Origin: Adiantum capillus-veneris
Lineage: Eukaryota; Streptophyta; Polypodiopsida; Polypodiales; Pteridaceae
Length of the DNA stretch: 64,000 nucleotides
Assembly: GCA_014529385.2 (NCBI GenBank)
Contig: CM043949.1
Location: forward strand, 107,602,554 to 107,666,553
Reading direction: 5' to 3'
The notes beneath the pieces were generated by a model that saw only the letters and a list, made by a program, of their open reading frames with translations, did no database searches and was not told the DNA's origin. Shown piece after piece: positions 10,901 to 23,300 of the stretch. Positions within the stretch are counted from its first letter, which is position 1; each line of letters starts with the position of its first letter. Both the position numbers and the translations under genes were made by a program.

Positions 10901-12250
10901 ATGAGTATGCTATTGACCTTGACTTTAAAGACATAATGTCAGCCCTTGCTTTGGGGAAGAAAGAAGAACCATTCACCTTGCAGGATGGTTATCTTCTCCA
11001 TGGCAATTGGCTATGTGTTATCCACTCCCTTCGTGAGAAATTCATGTATGAATCCCATGCTCCCCCCTATGCGGGGCAAGTATTCAACCTACTCTTCAAG
11101 GAATAGAGACATACTTCTATTAGCCTACCATAAAAGTGGACATACAAGAGTATGTTTCAAATGTGTGGTATGCCAAAAGACTAAGTATGATAGAGGGAAG
11201 CAACCTAGATTACTCCATCCATTGCCAATCCCAAATTCATCATGAGAAAGTATATCCATAGATTTTATCTTTGGATTACCCAAGTCTATCCATGGAAATA
11301 CGAGCATATGGACAATAGTCAATAGGTTTAGCAAGCAAGCACACTTTATTCATGTCAAAAAGACTATTAAGGCACACCAAATGGCAACCCTCTTCATATC
11401 CCAGGTTTTCAAGCACCATGGATTGCCAACATCCATCGTGTCATATCCTAGAATGACCAGTAATTTTTGGAAAGGTCTCTTTGAAAATTTACGTACAAAA
11501 TTGAATTTCTCTTCGGCCTATCACCCACAAACGGATGGCCAAAGTGAGATAGTCAATCTTACAATTGTTGATCTACTAAAGACTTATGTTACAAAAGTAG
11601 ATCAACACTCACAATGGAAAAAGTACCTACCCCTTGTAGAGTATGTGTACAGTAATACTATCCATACTTCTACCGAAAAAGCACCTTCTGAAATCATTGA
11701 GGGAAAACCTAAAAGTCCCTTGCTACTTAAAGTATATGGGAAGATCTTTGCTGCCGATGAGTATAGCCATGACCTACAAGAATCTTTTCAGAAGATTAAG
11801 GAGGTCTATATCCATCTCTCAACAAAGGCAAAAAGCTGCTGCTGACAAGCACAGAAGGGCCTTAACGTTCAAAGAAAATGATTGGGTCTTACTTAAGTTT
11901 TCCAAGGCTTGATTGAGGCAAACGACGGGCAAAAATCCTACAGACCATCAAAAGTACTATGTTAAACTAGCAAAAAGATACTATGGTTCTTTTCAAATCT
12001 TGAAGCCTACTTAAGCCCTACAAAGGAGAGCCACCAAGTGAGCCAATTATCGAGGACCCTTCTGAAATCGAAGACCAAGAAGAGGTGCTACAACTCGAAG
12101 CTATCCTTTGGCATGAAGACAAGATACCACAACATGGTAAAATTATCCGACGGTATCTTATTAAGTTCAAAAGTTATCCTTTTGAAGAAGCTAGATCGAT
12201 GCAAGGAATACAACTTAAGGATAATATGAACCTTGTCAATGCTTACAATG
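10901..12250 (+). pseudogene. Integrase and chromodomain-like tail of the chromovirus
   Basis: Zinc-finger integrase remnants (HKSGHTR, then CVVCQKTK) lie at about 11130-11185. The core has SIDFIFGLPKS at about 11255 and AYHPQTDGQSEIVN in the frame 11381-11845. The expected first-domain histidines and one core Asp region are degraded. Near 12070-12200 a separate frame reads EAILWHEDK then IRRYLIKFKSYPFEEA, the pattern of a C-terminal chromodomain as in chromoviruses, which guides integration to chromatin. Several frame changes separate the pieces. Confidence 0.7.
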
Positions 12251-12613
12251 CTACATTAGAGTAAGCAAATGTGCATGTTTCTTTTTAATGATCAATGTTT
12301 TTGTCTTATAAGACTAATTCTCTTTTTATTGTGCACAAATTTGAGTAGTATGCATGCTTAGAATCATATTTGTGATGACGACGTCTCTCAAACACTAAGT
12401 AGAATTTGTCACTCTACTTGGGAGAATGAAATGGACTAAAGAGTAGACATGCTTGCGACAGCTACGTCTCACAAGCACCAAATGGATTAGTCATCCATCT
12501 TAGAATGATTTCATAGGGTAAAAAGGGATCCTCTACCCGCTAAGAAACATTGACTAATGACTAAGGCTTTATCCTCATAGTCGAGGACGACTATGATTTC
12601 AAGAGAGAAGTAA

Positions 12614-13110
12614 TGTCATAAAATCTAATATCTAACCAACTCAAATGATTTTCTCATATTAAACTGACCATTTAATGTGGGAGAATAAATGGGAACAAGG
12701 GTTAGAATATAGACTTGTGCTTATGGATCTATCTCAACATGGGGCCAAGGTTAAAGGAGATCCAAATGAGAGATGAGCTGTCAAAGAGAAAGGCTAGCTA
12801 ATGGAGCTTAAATACCTTAGCATTAGCTTCATTAAAGACCTCCAAAGGTTAGTGTTAAAAGTCCTTTGACCTTAGTCAAGCTAGGGATATGCTTGAGGTG
12901 GGAACCCTGACCAAGCTTGAGGTTCTTCTCGTGCTTGTTGACTAAAGTGCTAAGGTGCTCCATGACTAAGGTGCTTGAGGGGTTAAGGTGTTCATAAATT
13001 CAAAGCATATCACTACTCATGAGGGGGTGAGCCCTCTTTGTAGAAGCTAGAGAGAGAACACACACACCCTCACACAAGGCAAGCTTGGTACAAAGAAAGC
13101 AACTAGGACA
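12614..13110 (+). repeat. Chromovirus 3' LTR, left part
   Basis: It starts tgtcataaaatc right after the purine-rich aagagagaagtaa at 12601-12613. It matches the reverse complement of 31781 downwards (the second family copy) and is interrupted at 13110 by copia element A. Confidence 0.85.
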
Positions 13111-13338
13111 TATTGGAATTAGGGTTGTAGGGAAACGTACACAGCTTGGAGAAGATGAAGGAAGCTCAAGGCACACAATAGAGAGTGTGTTACTTAGTGT
13201 GCAATGGAAAGATAGATAGCCCTAGAGTGATGGGCGTATATACAATGCACAAGGGAAAAAAACCTCCTAAAGAGGAAAAAAATATTGCGGCGGTCCTAGT
13301 GTGTTCACACACGTCACTACCACATGTATATGGTAACA
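13111..13338 (-). repeat. Copia A 3' LTR
   Basis: On - it begins tgttaccatatacatg and would end ...caaca, here mutated to caata. It matches the LTR at 18222-18446 and both LTRs of element B. Confidence 0.9.
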
Positions 13339-13351
13339 AACTCCCCCTAGA
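13339..13351 (-). other. Copia A polypurine tract
   Basis: On - the sequence ctagggggagttt lies directly before the 3' LTR. The matching tract in element B (20322-20332) has one more G. Confidence 0.75.
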
Positions 13352-13411
13352 GTGATGCGGTGAATGAGAGCTGACATGAGTAAAGGGAAGTGCCATGCCC
13401 TAAGGACATGA

Positions 13412-15815
13412 TCAGTCCACAAAGGGGAGTAAGCCCAAAGCTTTGCAGAAAGCTTCGAGCTTCTCACAAGACAATGCCTTTGTGAAAAGATCTGCAAGGT
13501 TGTCCTGTGTTGGCACATAAGCCAAGCTGATCTCTCTTGTTGAGGGCCTCTTCCTGACATAGTGGTAATGCACCTTAATGTGCTTTGTGCGAGCATGAAA
13601 AACTGGGTTCCTCGCAAGTACCAATGCGCTCTGACTGTCAGTGTAGATAGTGTTGGCAGTGTCCTGTCCAACACCCAAATCAGTCATAAGGCGTCTGAGC
13701 CATACACACTCAACCGTAGCTGTGAAGACTACCCTGTACTCAGCCTCACAACTTGAAGTGGCCACAATAGGTTGCTTCTTTCTCAACCATGATATACATG
13801 AACTGCCAAGCATGAAACAAAAACCAGTTGTGGACACTCGTATGTCAAAACAACCAGCCCAATCTGAGTCCGAAAAAGCATGTAAGTCTGGCAGCAATGA
13901 TCCCCCCTTGGGATAAAACAAGCCAAGATGTAAAGTGCCATTAAGGTAGCGAAAAATCCTCTTGACAACCTGCCAATGCTTAGACCCTGGGCTATGCATA
14001 AATCTGCTGACCTGTGAGACTCCAAACTAAATATCTTGCCTCGTGTTGCATACATAAATGAGGCAGCCAACAACAGTTTGGTAAAGAGTGACATCAGCAA
14101 GATCGCCAACATCATGTAGACTCAACTTCAAACGTGTTTCCATGGAAGTGACAATAGGTTTGCAATCCTCAAGTCCAAACTTACATAGCAATGTCTCTAT
14201 GTAACTTTTCTGACACAAGGCAATACCACCATCACATTGCTTAAATTGTATACCCAAGTAATGATGCAACAGCCCCAAATCTTTCCTCTTGAAAGTAGCA
14301 TTCAAATCAATCTTAAATTCAGCAATATGTCTCTCATTTGGTCCAGTGATCAGCAAATCATCGACATAAAGAACCACAATGAGAAGTACATCACCCTCAC
14401 GCTTTACATACAATGTGCTTTCTGTTGGGCTGTTATGAAAGCCTCGTTTGACCAAATGAGTGTCAGCTTTCTCATACCAAGCACGAGGACATTTCTTCAA
14501 CCCATACAAAGCCTTCTTACATCTGCACACTTTGTCCTCTTGTCCTTCTATGACAAAACCGTGAGGCTGTGTTACATAAACTTCCTTAAATATGTCACCA
14601 TTCAAGAAAGCAGTAACAATGTCTAATTGATGTACATCCCAACCAAAATGAGCTGCCAATGCACATAGAAAATGCACAGTAGTCATACAACAAGTGGGAG
14701 CAAAAGTCTCTTCATAATCTATGCCTTTTTGCTTTGCATAACCCTTTGCAACAAGTCGAGCCTTATGGAAATCGATCTCACCATCCGGCTTGCGTTTCAA
14801 CTTGTAAACCCACTTCATACCAATGGCCTTTTTGCCGGGAGGCAAATCACATAAAGTCCATGTGTCATTTTCTATAAGTGCATCGTATTCGGATTGCATG
14901 GCAGCCATCCAATTTTTGGAATTCTGTGCTTCATCAAAAGACAGAGGCTCCTCAACATCATGTAAGCTACACAGCCAAAGCATAACAATCTGATGCATAA
15001 GATCATAGCAAGAGCCTGAACGAGTACGACTAGCCAAAGGTGCATCCAATTTACTGTCACGCAATGTATGCACCAGCCATTTTGGCATACCTCTAGCCTG
15101 CTCATTTTCAGCCCTTTCCTCATCAAAGTACATCATGTACATCTGCATCAGTAATAGGTTGATCTGTAACATTTTCAAAAACCCCCATAGGCTGTACATT
15201 TGCCTCATTGGAACTTACATTTGAACTTTCACCACTGAAAAGAGGCAACAAAGTGTCATAAATGTCCAGTGAGCTTACATTATTGCCTCTAGTACATGAC
15301 AGCAACGGCTGAACAGAATTTTCCACAAACACTACATCCCGTGAAACCAGAATACGCTTTGTTTGCGGATGATACAATTTGTAACCTTTTCTTTCGACAC
15401 TATAACCAACAAAAATACATTTGATAGCCTTGTCATCCAATTTTTTGCGTTGTGTTTGTGGCACCAAAGCATATGCCAAACAGCCAAAAACACGCATGTG
15501 CTCAATAGAAGTCTTTCTATCATGCCATGCTTCATATGGAGTAATAGACTGCAAAGATTTTGTAGGAGACCTGTTTAGTACATAAGTGGCACACATGATG
15601 GCCTCAAGCCAAAAAGAATGCGGCAAAGCTTGACTTTTGACCATACATCGTGCCATTTCCGTAAGTGACCTGTTTTTCCTCTCAGCAACACCATTTTGCT
15701 GAGGTGTATAAGGCACTGTACCTTGGTGTTTTATCTCACGACTAGCCAGAAATGCATTAAATTCATGAGACATATACTCCCCCCTCGATCGGAACGGAGG
15801 GTGCCCATAGTACAT
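13412..15815 (-). pseudogene. Copia A integrase end, reverse transcriptase and RNase H
   Basis: Frame 15123-15815 holds the rest of the integrase (TPQQNGVAERKNR). A 1-bp insertion near 15125 shifts into frame 14027-15208, which carries RT: LVAKGYAKQKGIDYEETF, LDIVTAFLNG and the catalytic YVDDLL. A TAG at 14027-14029 (CAG in B) interrupts before frame 13412-13999, which holds RNase H (SDSDWAGC, SSCEAEY) and the C-terminus DLFTKALS. RT and RNase H motifs survive but cannot be made as one protein. Confidence 0.9.
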
Positions 15816-17116
15816 TTCGATACATTTTCAGCCATAGCCAAAAATTGTTTGAAGCACATAAAAACTTCGGACTTCGCTTTAAGAGGAAATACCCATGCAT
15901 TCCTGGAGTAATCATCAATGAAAGTCACGAAGTAAAGGTAATTGCCCAAGGACGGAGTTTGCATGGGCCCACAAATATCACTATGCACAAGCTGCAACCT
16001 GCATGTGGCCCGAATTGAACCATCCTTTAGAAACTTAGAACGCTGCATCTTACCCAAAATACAGCCTTCACAAACATGTTTTACATGTGCTTCAAGAGGC
16101 AGCAAAGAAGCAACCATATTAGATTTCTGCAAACACAGCAAATTGGCAAAATTCAGATGATCAAAACGTGCATGCCAAAGTTTTGCATCTAAAATAGCCC
16201 TTGAATCTGCAACTGCATTTGCAAAATTTTGTCCACACTTGTTATACAAAGTGAGCTTATACAGCCCACAACACAAAAGCCTAGATGCAACGATTTCATC
16301 ACCAAAGCTAAGATCATGAACTGTACATCTGTCATCCACAAATTTGACTACAAGTCTGAGTCTAGCAAGTGCAGATACTGACAAAAGATTTTTCTCGATC
16401 CTAGGTACATAGAGTGCATCAACAAGTGTGAAAGAACTGCCATTAGCAGCCGTAAGCACAATCTTTCCAACTCCCTGAACCGGAAAAGAGGTAGTGTTGG
16501 CACAAGTGACTGAATTCCCATGAGGGATAGACTCGAGAGAGGTAAACAATTCACGATGTGAGGTAATGTGCTTTGTAGCACCACTGTCGAAATACCACAC
16601 ATGTGAATCTGCAGCAACTGACAAGCATGCATCATGGACAGCAGGATTGTAAGTGCACTCTGCGCTAAACGCCCATTTTGCATCAACATCAGCAACACAG
16701 TCTCCTTTCACAGAAGACTCAACAATGGCTGCATTTGTAGTAGAACCAGCATTTGCAGTGGAACCACCCTCTTTCTTCTTAGCCTCTTTGGCCTTCAACT
16801 TAGGACAGGACTTGATCAAGTGATCATTAGCTTTACAATAATGGCAACGCATCTTCTTTTTGCCCTTATCACCAGAATTGCCAGACGATGTGCTACCAGC
16901 AGCAGCATTGGGAACATAAGTTTTGCCACTTGCAGCAAAACCATAAGAAGTGGTTTCATTGTTGTTACCACCCTTTCTTTGAGAAGCAATAAAAGGTTGT
17001 TCAACTGCATGCTGTCTAGTCCTGTTTTTTCTGGAAAGTGACTCTTGCAACATCAATGAAAACTTGACAACTTCTGGATTTCCTTGGGTCATAAGTCTCC
17101 AAGTACTAGCAAAAGT
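15731..17116 (-). pseudogene. Copia A zinc knuckle, protease and integrase
   Basis: One long frame carries a CCHC knuckle (CHYCKANDHLIKSC), the protease active site YFDSGATKHIT, the integrase zinc-binding segment (HARFDHLNF, then a CEGC pair) and the core start HSDICGPM. Near 15779-15784 the homopolymer of C is one base shorter than in element B (6 versus 7), causing a frameshift just before the second catalytic Asp region (SDRGGEY in B). Confidence 0.85.
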
Positions 17117-17861
17117 CTAGTAAGAATGTGGTAAGGCATCAAGAACAGTCTGCACAAGGGAACTGTCTGAAATGACTTCACCTACAGAAATAAGTTGCTC
17201 ATTGATATCCTTGACACTAGCAAGGAAAGTGTCCATATCATCTTCCTCATGCATAATCTTGGACTCCAGCTCTTTACGCATCAAAGCAATTTTAGCCTCA
17301 TTGCGACTTGCATAAAGACTAGCCAAAATATCCCAAGCCTGTTTTGTAGATTTTGCTAAACGGATGTGAGAAGCAATGGTCATTGATATCCTTGACACTA
17401 GCAAGGAAAGTGTCCATATCATCTTCCTCGTGCATAATCTTGGACTCCAGCTCTTTACGCAGCAAAGCAATTTTAGCCTCATTGCGACTTACATAAAGAC
17501 CAGCCAAAATATACCAAGCGTGTTTTGCAGATTTTGCTAAACGGATGTGAGGAGCAATGGTGTGCTTCACAGAAAACGCAATCAATGCATGAGCCTACGC
17601 ATCCTTTACATCCCAACGAGCTTGTTCTCCTCTAGGCAAAACAATTCTAATAGCAGCAATCCTTGCAGCAAGACCTGCAACATCCTCAACATCGCATACA
17701 TCCTCGAAACCAAGACGTACATCAATGCCCTGCACAATATTCCATACGCCCTTTGACACAAGAACATGTTGCATCATATAAGCCCACATAGGGTAATTGT
17801 CCCCATCCAACCTGTCCTCAGCAACAAACATCTTGAACACATCTGTGTTGTTGTCAGCCAT
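17117..17861 (-). pseudogene. gag: Copia A Gag, with 181-bp tandem duplication
   Basis: The ATG at 17861 (MADNNTDVFKMF) matches the start in element B. The frame hits TAG at 17595-17597 where B has CAG. Bases 17201-17381 are repeated as 17382-17562 (offset 181 bp, not a multiple of three), duplicating the helix-rich segment with MRKELESKIMHEEDD and shifting the frame. A second TAG at 17117-17119 again replaces a CAG of element B. Gag would build the virus-like particle; this copy is broken. Confidence 0.85.
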
Positions 17862-18208
17862 GGTAAATGTTGCACCTGATATGAAAACTGCCCGAAAAGA
17901 AGAGAACGGAGCGGGAACAACACGTGCTATATAGCACAAATCGTAGAAGACTGTAAGGCACTTGTTATGCAAAAAAGACACTGACAAAAATTTTGCACAA
18001 AATGATAAAATAGCCTGTGCAGTAATGCTTGTAGTGGAAACGGAGGCCGAAATGAGCCCGAATAAAAAATCTGAGCAGTCTAAGCTCTACGAGATCTCCC
18101 AAAATATTTATCGACCTGCGAACGCTCACCAAATCTCACTGTATTCGGAGAAAGTGAGCAGGTGTGTGTTGGAGCAGCTGGCGACTAAGCCCGGGAGGAT
18201 GCAACCTG

Positions 18209-18220
18209 CTCTGATACCAA
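18209..18220 (-). other. Copia A primer-binding site
   Basis: On - the sequence tggtatcagagc follows the 5' LTR, an exact complement of the 3' end of plant initiator tRNA-Met. It lies one base in from the LTR edge. Confidence 0.9.
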
Positions 18221-18221
18221 T

Positions 18222-18446
18222 TGTTGGAATTAGGGTTGCAGGGAAACGTACACACCTTGGAGAAGACGAAGGAAGCTCAAGGCACACAATAGAGAGTGTG
18301 TTACTTAGTGTGCAATGGAAAGATAGATAGCCCTAGAGTGATGGCGTATGTACAATGCATGGGGGAAAACAACCTCCTAAAGAGGGGAAAAATAGCCCGG
18401 CGGTCCTAGTGTGTTCACACACATCACTACCATGTATATGGTAACA
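18222..18446 (-). repeat. Copia A 5' LTR
   Basis: Bounded by tgtta...caaca on the - strand. A 1-bp and a 2-bp deletion relative to the other LTR copies account for the shorter length. Confidence 0.9.
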
Positions 18447-18733
18447 TGACACTTGTCAAGCTCCTCTTCATGTTGCCCTCATAATGTTCCTAAAGCATAT
18501 TGGTTGACCTCCCAAGGGGTCCAATGATAATTTAGTTAATTTAATTAATTATTTATGTATTTATCAAGTCCTCTCTCTCAAAGGGGAAAGGAGGACACTT
18601 GTCCCAAGGCTACCCTTCTTGCTTTATATGCACTAAGCATCTAATTGGCCAAGCTTGAGGAGGTCCAATCAAGTGCAAACTAGTGCTAGAAGAGGGGGTC
18701 GACCAAAGCAAGGAGGGGGCTAGCTTGGGGGGT

Positions 18734-18815
<82 letters not shown>

Positions 18816-19493
18816 ACTCATTGTGTGAGTTGCAAAGTGCAAGGGCTCCATCTCCTTCTCCGAGATTGTAGAGAAGTTGAGAGCCTACACCAACACTCTT
18901 GGCTATGGAATGCAAATCCAACCAAGAGCCATGCTCCAATGCTTAAGCTTGCGATCTTCTCCATCTTGATTACTATGCCATTATGTATGCTAAGCAAGAA
19001 GAGTGATGATAAGTGAGGAACTATTTCTTTCTCCTATGAATGTCTCTTCTTCATCTTCCCATCCTCATTCCCCGCTAGCTCTCTCCACCTTTGAAGGTGT
19101 TTGAGGCCTTGGGATTGAGGCTGAGGATGGTTAATATTTTTTAACAAAGTCTATGTTATGCTCGTGATGAATGAATCTTCATTGCATCACCTAAGTCACA
19201 AGGAACACAAAAATTGTATTGTACCAAGTCTCTCTTTATGGGAGAATCTATAATACAAAAGCCTATTGGAGGGGCACCGGCTCCACATAAATCCGGTCCT
19301 CAAATGTTGTTAAGTTCTCTAAACTCACTCTCTTGAAAAAGTATTGTTCATGCCAAGTTAATTAAGTATTATTGTTATGTTGCTACCGCTAATCAAGTTC
19401 ACCCTCTATGTTCTCAAAGTAGTCTCACAAAAATGCTCACTCTAATTCTCCTAATTCCGTTGTTCTCAAAGTTCATAGGCCATTTCCTTTACA
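18447..19493 (+). repeat. Chromovirus 3' LTR, right part
   Basis: The LTR resumes after copia A and ends tttaca at 19493. It contains the long CT tract at 18737-18812 and matches the end of the 5' LTR remnant (7048-7186) and the - copy at 30061-31000. Total LTR length without the insertion is about 1.54 kb. Confidence 0.85.
18737..18812 (+). repeat. (CT)n microsatellite in the LTR
   Basis: About 38 uninterrupted CT units. The equivalent place in the second LTR copy (near 30730-30775) has only a short GT/GA stretch, so the tract expanded after the copies separated. Confidence 0.95.
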
Positions 19494-20092
19494 TATAATT
19501 TCCCTTTCCATGTTGGAAAAATTAATCAAGAAAACCATCGACGGATTGAGATCAATAAGATAAGAAGACCCACATGGGCTTATATACTGCATTTTGCCAT
19601 GCAGCAATTAAATTTGATCCATCGGTATCAAAAAGCATCGAAGAATGCCCATGTACATCACCTTAACCAAAGTAGTATTCAGGTGCAATCCAGATTACGA
19701 TGTACCAAGTAGGAAGCCTATCCCAGATAGGAAGCCTATCGAGAAGTTGTTGTTTTCAAAAGGACAACACACTGTGGAAATTCTCAAATATTTCTCAAAT
19801 TTCAAAAATCCCAAAAATTCTTTTATCTATTTTGGTCAGATTGTTCAAGAATTTTTAATATTGATTCCTTTTTTTACAACTAAGATCCGTCTTTGAGTGC
19901 TTAGCAGGGAAATTCCCTCCCAAAAAAAGACGATTATGTCTAAAAATATGGAGTGATTCATCTTCAAAGCCTACATAACCAACTCAAATTCTAGTTTTAG
20001 CATCTTGTGTTGATAGACAGCCACTCTTCTTATGAAAAACTACAAAAAAAATTATCTTTAGAGAAATTTAATCTCAAGACCAGGGGTATTTT
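19494..20092. other. Spacer between chromovirus and copia B; no gene seen
   Basis: Unique-looking AT-rich sequence. The 83-aa plus frame at 19645-19896 shows no motif I recognise. The sequence next to copia B (ggggtattttt) continues logically into the right flank of B (gggaatcttgg), so this is the target DNA of B. Confidence 0.5.
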
Positions 20093-20321
20093 TGTTGGAA
20101 TTAGGGTTGCAGAGAAACACACACAGCTTGGAGAAGACGAAGGAAGCTCAAGGCACACAATGGAGAGTGTGTTACTTAGTGTGCAATGGAAAGATAGATA
20201 GCCCTAGAGTGATGGGCGTATATACAATGCACGGGGGAAAAAACCTCCTAAAGAGGGAAAAAATACCCCGGCGGTCCTAGTGTGTGTTCACACACATCAC
20301 TACCACATGTATATGGTAACA
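20093..20321 (-). repeat. Copia B 3' LTR
   Basis: On - it runs from tgttacc to ccaaca. It is followed on the internal side by the tract cactccaggggggatt (- strand), the polypurine primer. Confidence 0.92.
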
Positions 20322-20396
20322 AATCCCCCCTGGAGTGATGCGGTGAACGAGAGCTGGCACATGAGTAAAGGGAAGTGCCATGCCCTGAGGACAGGA

Positions 20397-23300
20397 TCAG
20401 TCCACAAAGGGGAGTAAGCCCAAAGCTTTGCGGAAAGCTTCAAGGTTCTCACGAGACAATGCCTTTGTGAAAAGATCTGCAAGGTTGTCCTGTGTTGGCA
20501 CATAAGCCAAGCTGATCTCTCCTGCTGAGAGCCTCTCCCTGACATAGTGGTAATGCACCTCAATGTGCTTTGTGCGAGCATGAAAAACTGGGTTCCTCGC
20601 AACTACCAATGCGCTCTGACTTTCACTGTAGATAGTGTTGGCAGTGTCCTGTCCAACACCCAAATCAGCCATAAGGCGTCTGAGCCATACACACTCAACC
20701 GTAGCTGTGAAGACTGCCCTGTACTCAACCTCACAACTCGAAGTGGCCACAGTAGGTTGCTTCTTGCTCAACCATGATATACATGAACTGCCAAGCATGA
20801 AACAAAAACCACTTGTGGACACTCGCGTGTCAAAACAACCAGCCCAATCTGAGTCCGAAAAAGCATGTAAGTCTGGCGGCAATGATCCCCCCTTGGGATA
20901 AAACAAGCCAAGATGTAAAGTGCCACAAAGGTAGCGGAAAATCCTCTTGACAGCCTGCCAATGCTTAGACCCTGGGCTATGCATAAATCTGATGACTTGT
21001 GAGACTGCAAACTGAATATCCAGCCTCGTGTTGCATACATAAATGAGGCAGCCAACAGCAGTTTGGTAAAGAGTGACATCAGCAGGATCACCAGCATCAT
21101 GTAGACTCAACTTCAAACCTGTTTCCATGGGAGTGGCAATAGGTTTGCAATCCTCAAGTCCAAACTTACATAGCAATCTCTCTATGTAACTTTTCTGACA
21201 CAAGGCAATACCACCATCACACTGCTTAAACTGTATACCCAAATAATGATGCAACAGCCCCAAATTTTTCATCTTGAAAGTAGCATTCAAATCAGCCTTA
21301 AATTCAGCAATATGTCTCTCATTTGGTCCAGTGATCAACAAATCATCAACATAAAGAACCACAATGAGAAGTACATCACCCTCACGCTTTACATACAATG
21401 TGCTTTCTGTTGGGCTGTTATGAAAGCCTTGTTTGACCAAATGAGTGTCAGCTTTCTCATACCAAGCACGAGGAGATTGCTTCAACCCATACAAAGCCTT
21501 GTTACATTTGCACACTTTGTCCTCTTGTCCTTTTATGACAAAACCGCGAGGCTGCGTTACATAAACTTCCTCAAATATCTCACCATTCAAGAAAGCAGTA
21601 ACAATGTCTGATTGATGTACATCCCAACCAAAATGAGCTGCCAATGCACATAGAAAACGCACAGTAGTCATACGACAAGTGGGAGAAAAAGTCTCTTCAT
21701 AATCTATGCCTTTTTGCTGTGCATAACCCTTTGCAACAAGTCGAGCCTTATGGCGATCGATCTCACCATCCGGCTTGTGTTTCAACTTGTGAACCCACTT
21801 CGTACCAATGGCCTTTTTGCCAGGAGGCAAATCACATAAAGTCCATGTGTCATTTTCTATAAGTGCATCATATTCTGATTGCATGGCAGCCATCCAATTT
21901 TCTGAATTTTGTGCTTCATCAAAAGTCAGAGGCTCCTCAACATCATGTAAGCTAGACACAGCCAAAGCATAACAATTTGATGCATAAGATGCATGGCGAG
22001 ACCCTGAACGAGTACGACTAGACAAAGGTGCATCCAATTTACTGTCACGCAAAGTGTGCACCAGCCATTTTGGCATACCTCTAGCTTGTTCATTTTCAGC
22101 CGTTTCCTCATCAAGTACATCATGTACATCTGCATCAGTAATAGGCTGATCTAAAACATTTTCAAAAACCCCCATAGGCTGTACATTTGCCTCATTGGAA
22201 CTTACATTCGTATTTCCACCACTGAAAAGAGGCAACAAAATGTCATAAATGTCTTGTGAGCTTACATTACTGTCTCTAGTACATGACAACAAGGGCTGAA
22301 CAGAATCTTCCACAAACACTACATCCCGAGAAACCAGAATACATTTTGTTTGCGGATGATACAACCTGTAACCTTTGCTTTCAGCACTATAACCAACAAA
22401 AATACATTTGATAGCCTTATCATCCAATTTTCTGCGCTGCACTTGTGGCACCAAAGCATATGCCAAACAACCAAAAACATGCATGTGCTCAATAGAAGGT
22501 TTTCTATCATGCCATGCTTGATATGGAGTAATAGACTGCAAAGCTTTCGTAGGACACCTGTTAAGTACATAAGTGGCACACATAATGGCCTCAAGCCAAA
22601 AAGAATGCGGAAAAGCTTGACTTTTGACCATACATCGTGCCATTTCCGTAAGTGACCTGTTTTTCCTCTCAGCAACACCATATTGCTGAGGTGTATAAGG
22701 CACTGTACATTGGTGTTTTATCCCACGACTAGCCAGAAATGCATTAAATTCATGAGACATATACTCCCCCCCTCGATCGGAATGGAGGGTGCCCATAGTA
22801 CATTTCGAGACATTTTCAGCCATAGCCAGAAATTGTTTGAAGCACATAAAAACTTCGGACTTTGCTTTAAGCGTAAATACCCATGCATGTCTGGAGTAAT
22901 CATCTATGAAAGTCACGAAGTATAGGTAATTGCCCAAGGACGGAGTTTGCATGGGCCCACAAACATCACTATGCACAAGCTGCAACCTGCATGTGGCCCT
23001 AACTGAACCATCCTTTGGAAATTTAGAACGCTACATCTTACCCAAAATACAACCTTCACAAACATGTTTGACAGGTGCTTCAAGAGGCGGCAAAGAAGCA
23101 ACCATATCAGATTTTTGCAAACACAGCAAACTGGCAAAATTCAGATGAACAAAACGTGCATGCCAAAGTTTTGCCTCTGAAATAGCCCTTGAATCTGCAA
23201 CAGCATTTGCAAAATTTTGTCCACACTTGTTATACAAAGTGAGCTTATACAGCCCACGGCACAAAAGGCCAGATGCAACAATTTCATCACCAAAACTGAG

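Larger units (their letters stand above)
13111..18446 (-). mobile_element. Ty1/copia element A (decayed), nested in the chromovirus LTR
   Basis: A full-length copia element on the - strand. Its LTRs are 13111-13338 and 18222-18446. The PBS complement ctctgatacca precedes the right LTR, and a polypurine tract lies beside the left LTR. Flanks are ggaca (13106-13110) and tgaca (18447-18451), a target duplication with one change. Domain order Gag, protease, integrase, RT, RNase H identifies Ty1/copia. The LTRs differ at many positions (my rough count is about 15 in 225), the frame has three TAG codons and two frameshifts, and gag has an internal duplication, so this is older than element B. Confidence 0.9.
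7048..19493 (+). mobile_element. Decayed Ty3/gypsy element (probable chromovirus), with nested copia A
   Basis: The order is LTR end, PBS, gag, zinc knuckle, protease, reverse transcriptase, RNase H, integrase, chromodomain-like tail, purine tract, 3' LTR. This is Ty3/gypsy order (integrase after RNase H). The C-terminal chromodomain-like segment points to a chromovirus. Every domain is interrupted by stops or frameshifts, so the element is dead. The 3' LTR is cut at 13110/18447 by copia element A. A second copy of the family lies on the - strand at about 29595-31781. Confidence 0.85.

Noticed and set aside
14237-14626. Plus-strand frames of about 130 aa inside copia A (and 21246-21611 in B)
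   Set aside because: Antisense shadows of the reverse transcriptase region on the - strand.
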